6,054 nucleotides of DNA from an uncultured Clostridia bacterium (lineage in GTDB: Bacteria; Bacillota; Clostridia; Lachnospirales; Anaerotignaceae), in the NCBI GenBank assembly GCA_910586765.1, contig CAJUJJ010000027.1:1-6054 (forward strand), read 5' to 3'. Shown one piece after another: positions 1-5,400 of the stretch. The number at the start of each line of letters is the position of its first letter. The stretch's first letter is position 1. The notes under the pieces were generated by a model. That model was not told the origin of the DNA. It was given only the letters and a program-made list of their open reading frames with translations, and made no database searches. Made by a program: the position numbers and the translations under genes.

Positions 1-48
1 CGAGATATGTAGCGGTGACTGGAGTTCAGACGTGTGCTCTTCCGATCT
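1..48 (+). other. Illumina P7-side adapter with index (assembly artefact)
   Basis: This is not biological sequence. Positions 15-48 match the TruSeq-type Read 2 primer site, beginning GTGACTGGAGTTCAGACGTG and ending in GCTCTTCCGATCT. Positions 1-6 (CGAGAT) are the last bases of the P7 flow-cell oligo. The eight bases between them at 7-14 (ATGTAGCG, reverse complement CGCTACAT) sit exactly where the i7 index belongs. The order P7 tail, 8-base index, Read 2 site is the library structure itself, so chance similarity is not credible. Genomic sequence begins at about 49. Any coding region drawn through this stretch, including one from the GTG at 32, has an artificial start. Confidence 0.97.
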
Positions 49-256
49 AGACAAAGAAAAGAGTTTTAATAATGGTAGGGAAGTTGGTGCTAAAAATCAA
101 AAAATAGAAATATTAATTACAATGTATAACAAGGGCTATGAATTACAAGAAATATCAAGTGTAGTAAATATGACAATAGCTGATGTAGAAAACGTAATAA
201 AGGAATATGAATTGAGAAAAAAATCAGGAGTGAATGTAATACCAGTAAATATATGA
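49..256 (+). CDS. 3' fragment of a gene; C-terminal tail resembling Rpn/PD-(D/E)XK nuclease family putative transposase
   Basis: Only the last ~68 codons are present (first full genomic codon at 50, stop TGA at 254-256). The upstream part is replaced by sequencing adapter, so the true start is missing. The visible peptide is charged and helical. A GREVGAKNQK segment leads into ITMYNKGYELQEISSVVNMT and then IADVENVIKEYE, which looks like a small helix-turn-helix. This arrangement, a Gly/Glu/Lys linker, then a 'MY.KGY...EIS...NM' helix pair, then a final helix, is typical of the C-terminal tails of Rpn-family recombination-promoting nucleases, often annotated as PD-(D/E)XK nuclease family transposases, in Clostridia. 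The catalytic domain is not in the window, so this rests on tail resemblance alone. A tail from another regulatory protein with a short HTH is possible. The gene is convergent with the chemoreceptor and shares the hairpin terminator at 300-345. Confidence 0.5.
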
Positions 257-299
257 TATGCTTCTGCCACTGAAAGTGGAATATTTTGCTTAATATTAT

Positions 300-345
300 A
301 AAAAAGACAATACTGACAAAGAAATTGCAGTATTGCCTTTTTATT
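300..345. terminator. Bidirectional intrinsic terminator between convergent genes
   Basis: A 15-base-pair hairpin has arms at 301-315 and 328-342, with a 12-base loop. The only internal mismatch is A307 opposite C337. The core is GACAATACTG pairing with CAGTATTGCC. The left arm starts in an A run and the right arm ends in TTTTT, so a U-tract follows the stem in either direction. It lies 45 bases after the plus-strand stop at 256 and 12 bases after the chemoreceptor stop at 357 (minus strand), and would end both convergent transcripts. Confidence 0.88.
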
Positions 346-356
346 ATGTATTTTTA

Positions 357-2093
357 TTACATTTCTTTAATTTTAAACTGTTTTACTAAATTCATCAAAA
401 ATTGAGCCTGACTTGATAATTCTTCACTAGCGGCTGCACTTTCTTCAGAAGTAGCAGAATTAGTATGTACTACACTAGAAATCTGGTCAATTCCTTGCGT
501 TACCTGTGCAATAGATGCTGCTTGTTCTTGTGAAGCAGTAGAAATTTCTTGAACCAATTTTGCTGCTTCTTCAGAAGAAACAACAATACGGTCAAGCGAT
601 TCTGAAGTCTGATTAGCAATACCAGCACCTTCTTGTACAGATTGTACAGTAGCTTCAATGAGAGTAGCCGTATTTTTAGAGGCTTCTGCGGATTTGCTTG
701 CCAAATTACGAACTTCATCTGCTACTACAGCAAACCCTTTTCCTGCTGAGCCAGCACGAGCTGCCTCAACTGCTGCATTTAATGCAAGTATATTCGTTTG
801 GAAAGCAATATCTTCAATCGTTTTTATAATTTTACTAATTTCAGAAGAGGAATCGTTAATTTGATTCATAGCAGAAATCATTTGTTTCATTTGTTTTTTT
901 CCTATTTCTAGTTCTTCCACTGTAAGGAGGGCTTTATCGCTGGTTTGTTTTGCATTTTCTGCATTGTGTGCTACATGAGTGTGTATTTCATTAATAGTAG
1001 CAGCTAATTCCTCTACAGATGACGCTTGTTCTGTAGTTCCTTGAGCAAGAGCTTGAGCACCACTCGCTACCTGTTCTGAACCACTTGCTACTTCTTCAGC
1101 ACTCATATTTAATTTTCTGAAAGTATCATTTAATTTTTGAATGGTATGTTGAAATGATTCTTTAATAGGTGCAAAATCTCCCACATATTCCATATCAATA
1201 TCAAATTTGAGATTTCCTTTGTCTAGTTCTGCTAGAGATGTAGAGATGTCTCCAATATAATCACGCCAAGTTTGTACTGTTTTTGCTAAAGCACGTGTTA
1301 AATCTCCAATTTCGTCTTCGGGTTTAAATTCTTCTACTTCATCACTAAGATTTCCCTGACTAAGTTTAATTAAGCGTTCTGATGCTGCCTTAATAGGGTC
1401 AGCCATTTTTTTAGCTATAATAGAAGTTACAAAAATACCAATGATAAAAATAATTAAACCAAAAAAGCAAGTCATTAGTATTGCAATGAAGCAAGATTTG
1501 TTAGCTTCATCAAGTTCTCCTTGTATAATAGGTAACATATCTTCCTCGTAATTTCCAGTGCCAATATACCAGCCGTAAGGTTCAAATTTTTTAACAAAAC
1601 CTCTTTTTGCTTTTGCTTCAGTTTCTCCTGATTTTGCAAAATAAAAATCTATAAAACCTCCATCTGGCTTATCTCCAGCAGCAATCGTATCTCTTACAAA
1701 ATAATTTCCTTTTTCATCTTGTGTATTATAACGGTTTGTTCCTTCTACAGCAGGATTAATATGTACTGCATTTGTTCCATCTGCCATGTCTGCCCAGAAG
1801 TAACCAGTTCCATTATTATATCTGGTAGTGCGAACAATGTACTTCGCATTTTCCATAGCTTCTTCTGCAGTAATATCACCATTTTGATATTTGTCATATT
1901 CTGCTTGCAGAACGCCAATCATACATTCTACCTGACTTTGAATAATCTGGTCTAGTTTTTCCTTCTCAGCTTCAATGTTTTTGTCATATGCTCTTTGCAA
2001 AGACAAATAAGACAGGGACGAAATCAATAATACAGCTACAAAGATGAGAATCCCCATGCTCGAAATCAATTTTCCCCGCAACTTCAGTTTCAT
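357..2093 (-). CDS. Methyl-accepting chemotaxis protein with single Cache (sCache_2-like) sensor domain
   Basis: This is a complete 578-residue transmembrane chemoreceptor that should signal to CheA/CheW. A short basic N-terminus leads into TM1 (about 11-32). The extracellular single Cache domain spans about 40-195 and includes GYFWADMADG (97-106), HINP (111-114) and YGWYIGTGNYEEDM (173-186). TM2 is about 200-226. HAMP (about 227-280) is followed by a second HAMP-like stretch ending EYVGDFAPIKESF (302-314). The cytoplasmic hairpin covers about 330-578. Its conserved tip is IAFQTNILALNAAVEAARAG (429-448), followed by GFAVVADEVRNLA (453-465). Four segments fit the methylation consensus: 336-345, 357-366, 518-527 and 546-555. 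The protein ends KIKEM, with no NWETF-type CheR/CheB-docking pentapeptide. The ATG at 2093 is preceded by AGAGGAG. Small organic acids are common sCache_2 ligands, but the ligand here cannot be read from the sequence. No che genes are in the window. Confidence 0.97.
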   Translation of the reverse strand: MKLKLRGKLISSMGILIFVAVLLISSLSYLSLQRAYDKNIEAEKEKLDQIIQSQVECMIGVLQAEYDKYQNGDITAEEAMENAKYIVRTTRYNNGTGYFWADMADGTNAVHINPAVEGTNRYNTQDEKGNYFVRDTIAAGDKPDGGFIDFYFAKSGETEAKAKRGFVKKFEPYGWYIGTGNYEEDMLPIIQGELDEANKSCFIAILMTCFFGLIIFIIGIFVTSIIAKKMADPIKAASERLIKLSQGNLSDEVEEFKPEDEIGDLTRALAKTVQTWRDYIGDISTSLAELDKGNLKFDIDMEYVGDFAPIKESFQHTIQKLNDTFRKLNMSAEEVASGSEQVASGAQALAQGTTEQASSVEELAATINEIHTHVAHNAENAKQTSDKALLTVEELEIGKKQMKQMISAMNQINDSSSEISKIIKTIEDIAFQTNILALNAAVEAARAGSAGKGFAVVADEVRNLASKSAEASKNTATLIEATVQSVQEGAGIANQTSESLDRIVVSSEEAAKLVQEISTASQEQAASIAQVTQGIDQISSVVHTNSATSEESAAASEELSSQAQFLMNLVKQFKIKEM

Positions 2094-2102
2094 TATAAAA
2101 GA

Positions 2103-2109
2103 CTCCTCT
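2103..2109 (-). promoter_or_regulatory. Ribosome binding site of the chemoreceptor
   Basis: On the minus strand AGAGGAG lies nine bases upstream of the ATG at 2093. It is a strong Gram-positive Shine-Dalgarno match. It fixes the start at 2093 in preference to the internal Met codon at residue 13, which falls within TM1. Confidence 0.88.
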
Positions 2110-2172
2110 CATATTAAAAATAACTTTTAGCATTTTTCAACAAAAACAGTCAAAAAATGTTTATTATATTTT

Positions 2173-2201
2173 ATTATAATGGATAATACTTAAAAAGTCT
2201 A
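2173..2201 (-). promoter_or_regulatory. Predicted sigma-A promoter of the chemoreceptor gene
   Basis: On the minus strand, a -35 of TAGACT (2196-2201; 4 of 6 to TTGACA) is separated by exactly 17 bases from a perfect TATAAT -10 (2173-2178). Very A/T-rich DNA lies upstream. Transcription would start at about 2166, leaving a leader of roughly 70 bases before the ATG. A weaker second candidate lies inside that leader: TTGACT (2148-2153), an 18-base spacer and TAAAAG (2124-2129) preceded by an extended TG. I see no sigma-28-type flagellar promoter (TAAA...CCGATA), so the gene may not be in the flagellar regulon. Confidence 0.65.
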
Positions 2202-2326
2202 TGCTTATTATTGTTTTTATTGTATTTCATCATTTTTATTAAAAAGTATTAAAGAAATAATAAAAAAGAAGTATAAAAAATTACAATATGTTACAAATTA
2301 ATATTCTGAAAAGTATTTGAAGGCAT

Positions 2327-2354
2327 AAAAAAGTCAGCCAAATGGCTGACTTTT
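2327..2354 (-). terminator. Intrinsic terminator of the surface-protein gene
   Basis: This is a near-perfect inverted repeat. GTCAGCC (2333-2339) pairs with GGCTGAC (2344-2350), the stem is extended by four A-T pairs, and the loop is about four bases. Read on the minus strand, the stem is followed by a run of six Ts, as expected for a Rho-independent terminator. The stem's outer edge lies about 125 bases after the surface-protein stop codon at 2477-2479, and the terminator isolates that transcript from the chemoreceptor promoter. Only four Ts follow in the plus direction, so it works mainly for minus-strand transcripts. Confidence 0.88.
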
Positions 2355-2359
2355 AGATT

Positions 2360-2449
2360 GTCAAAAAATGTTAAGGGCATATCTACACTTCGCTTTAAAT
2401 AACATTAGGCGAATATCTAACAGGTGTTTACTTTGCCCAATATTTTGAC
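2360..2449. repeat. Imperfect ~90-base palindrome of unknown nature
   Basis: Four nested pairs of arms are visible: GTCAAAA/TTTTGAC (2360-2366 with 2443-2449), GGGCA/TGCCC (2375-2379 with 2434-2438), ACAC/GTGT (2385-2388 with 2424-2427) and TTCGC/GCGAA (2389-2393 with 2409-2413). A loop of about 15 bases is left in the middle. It lies in the 3' untranslated region of the surface-protein gene, just before the terminator. It may be a small non-autonomous element (MITE-like), a structured RNA element or a decayed mobile-element end. I cannot assign it to a family. Confidence 0.5.
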
Positions 2450-2476
2450 TTTAATGTATAAAATGTTGTTTGTTAA

Positions 2477-5400
2477 TTATTTATTTACTTTTTCAAGAAA
2501 TAATTTTAATATTGTTGCAACTTCAGCTCTTGTTGCAACTCCTTTAGGGTCAAAGCTTCCATCTGTTCTACCATTTAATATTCCAGCTTTTACCATAAAT
2601 TCAACGCTTTCTACTGCCCAAGAACTAATATTTGCATTATCTGTGAAAACAGCTTCTTTTTCTGTATTTAGGACATATCCTTGAGATTTCATAAAATTTG
2701 AAACCATAACTGCAAGTTGTTCTCTCGTAACATTTGCATTAGGGTTAAATTCTGTTTCAGATACGCCACTTGCAATACCATTTTCTAAAGCCCAGCCAAT
2801 AAAAGGAGCGTAATATTGACTTTGATTTACATCACTAAATTTTGTTGTAATATTTCCTTGCACATTTGCAACTCTTCCAAGAACAGATACAATCATTGCT
2901 CTTGTCATAGGAACATCAGGACTAAAAGAATTTTCAGATGTTCCTGCAAAATAACCTTTTTCTACTACAAATTGAATACTGTCAGTAGCCCAATGATTAG
3001 ATACATCAACAAATTTATCAACAGATGTATTTTGAGAAGAAGTATTTGATGTTGTATTATTTGTGTTATTGATATTGTTTATATTTTCATTATTCGTATC
3101 TTCATTTACATTGTTTGCAGTTTCATTATTTGTATTTTCGCTTTTGTTATTTCCATTGTTATTAGAACTGCTTGAGCCGTTGTTGCTGCTACTGCTTGAA
3201 CTACTACTGGAACCACCACCGCCGCCAGAACTTGAACTTCCTATTTTAGCAATAACTCCATTTAATACGTCAGAAGTTAAAGTAACTTTATCTTTGCCTT
3301 CGCCTTTAGACAATGTAACAGTAAATGTAAAACTACCTTTATCTTTGCTTTTAGCTGGTGTAAAATCTGTAATATCTATGCTGTCAATGGTAATATCTGC
3401 TGATTTTAAAGCATCAATTTTTTCTTTAATCCATTTTTCCGCTTTTGCTTTTGTATTTACAGTTTTTCCACTCACATCATAATTTACAGCACTTATTTTA
3501 GCAATAGTATCATTTAGGTCAGCTAAATTAGAAGAATTTCCATTAATATCAATGGTACAGTTTGCAGAAAGTTCTGGGTATGCTTTTGATTTTGCTGTAA
3601 CGATAACAGTACCTTGTGCTTTTGCAGTAATTTTAGCAATAGTAGGTTTTGATGCGTCGACAGTCAACTCTGCTAGTTTTTCATTGTCAATACTCCATAT
3701 AATGTCTTGTGAAAACGTACTAGGAACAACTGCTGCTTGTAAATCAAGTGTTTCTTGTACGTTTAATTCTGCACTTGTTTTATTGATTGTAACATTTTGT
3801 GGCTTTTGTGGTTTTGTAGGAACGTCTGGTGATGGAACATTTTTATATGTAGCAGTAATTGTTACATCAGTAGCAGGCATAGTAAATGTAGTAGAGGCAC
3901 TTGTTACATCTGCAAAATTAACATCAGTATTGTCAGATGTCCATTTATCAAATACTTTTCCAGCTTCTGGTGCTTTTGCTGTAATTTCAACTATATCTCC
4001 ATCATCGTAATTGCCGCTGCCGCTACCATTGTTAACAGTCAACTGATATTCTTTTGCTGGGTCTGGTTTTGAAACATCTTGATATGTAGCAGTAATTGTT
4101 ACATTAGCAGCAGGCATAGTGAATGTAGTAGAGGCACTTTTTGCATTTGCAAAAGAACCGCCATTGTCAGATGTCCATTCTTTAAATGCTTTTCCGTCTA
4201 GTACAGTTGCTGTAATGTTAATGGTTTCACCAGCTTCATATTCTCCGTCACCAGTACCATTTTCAACAGTTAAAGTGTATTTTTCTGATGGTTCTGGTGG
4301 TGTAGTACCTTCTTCTTGATATGTAGCAGTAACTGTTACATTAGCAGCAGGCATAGTAAATGTAGTAGTGGGACTTTTTGCATCTGTAAAAGAACCGCCA
4401 TTGTCAGATGTCCATTCTTTAAATACTTTTCCATCTGGTACAGCTGCTGTAATAGTAACTATATTTCCAGCTTCATAACCACCACCGCCAGCACCATTTT
4501 TAACAGTCAAAGTATAAGCATTATAATGTATAGTGACATTTTTTAGAGCTACAGTAACATCAGCTGTTTTATTTATAGCGTTCCATTCTGCTTCACTACC
4601 ACTAAAATATATGTCTTGTAAAATTCTACAAGATCCAAAAGCACCTGTTCCTATTTTCGTTACAGTACTTGGAATAGTAATTTTAGTCAATGACTGACAA
4701 GAAGCAAATGCATTTCCTTTAATTTCACTTGCACCTTGTGGAATATTTATACTAGGAAGACTACTGCAACTTGTAAACATTCCATTACTAATGCAATCTG
4801 CTTTTGAAGGAAGTGTTACATTGTTTAGAACATGACACCCTGAAAACATATCTTCTCCCATTGTTACTGCATTATTACCATTACTAGGAGCGAATATTAC
4901 ACTTTCCAATTTAGTGCAGTTAAAAAATGCACCACCACCAACACTTTCGATGCTGGCAGGTAATTCAACAGAGGTAAGTTGTGTACAGCCTTGAAATACT
5001 CTTTCGCCAATTGTTTTCACACCATCAGAAACAGTTACAGAACGAATTTTTGAACATTCACGAAAAGCATCACTGTTAATTGTTTCCACACTAGAAGGAA
5101 TAGTTACAGAAGTAATTGAAGAACCCCTAAAAGCGTTATTTCCTATAGTATTTACAGTATTAGGAATAGATACACTGAAAGCATTACTATTATAGAAAGC
5201 ATTATTTCCTATATTAGTTACACCATCTTCAATTACAATAGTTAGAATTTTATCTTTATAATCCTTCCATGGTTGGTCAATATCAATTCCTTCAAAATCT
5301 GGCATAGCTCCATTTCCAGAGATAGTCAGCTTACCACCTTGTGTTAGTGTCCATGTAAGATTGGCTCCTAGTGTTCCACTTCCTCCTTCAATCGGTTTAT

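Larger units (their letters stand above)
2094..2476. other. Intergenic region, 383 bases, very AT-rich
   Basis: This stretch separates the chemoreceptor from the surface-protein gene; both are on the minus strand. From right to left it holds the 3' untranslated region of the surface-protein gene with an imperfect palindrome (2360-2449), that gene's terminator (2327-2354), about 125 bases of A/T-rich DNA with no convincing feature (2202-2326), the chemoreceptor promoter (2173-2201), and its leader with RBS. No tRNA, known riboswitch or credible small gene was recognised. Confidence 0.8.

Noticed and set aside
267..279. Small hairpin CCACT-GAA-AGTGG just after the plus-strand stop codon
   Set aside because: The stem is only five base pairs and no clean T-run follows. 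The strong terminator at 300-345 explains termination better.
500..864. Other-frame readings over the chemoreceptor (500-718 minus, 658-864 plus)
   Set aside because: They overlap the most conserved MCP signalling tip, have no RBS and have no recognisable domain.
2202..2326. Possible riboswitch or small RNA in the AT-rich spacer
   Set aside because: It is almost all A/T with no stable helices or conserved riboswitch core visible, and it lies upstream of the predicted promoter rather than in a leader.
3063..3482. Plus-strand frame encoding a Leu-rich, membrane-like 139-residue peptide
   Set aside because: It is the antisense of the Ser/Gly/Asn linker and the domain next to it. The Leu runs come from reading Ser/Asn codons backwards, and there is no RBS.
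3842..4516. Regularly spaced DNA repeats as a possible CRISPR or satellite array
   Set aside because: The repeats are in frame, about 230 bases apart, and encode a known protein repeat. There are no short direct repeats with unique spacers.
3552..4546. Several plus-strand frames (3552-4010, 4119-4319, 4316-4546)
   Set aside because: They are shadows of the InlB-like repeat and BIG_2 region. Their protein similarity to one another follows from the repeats on the other strand.
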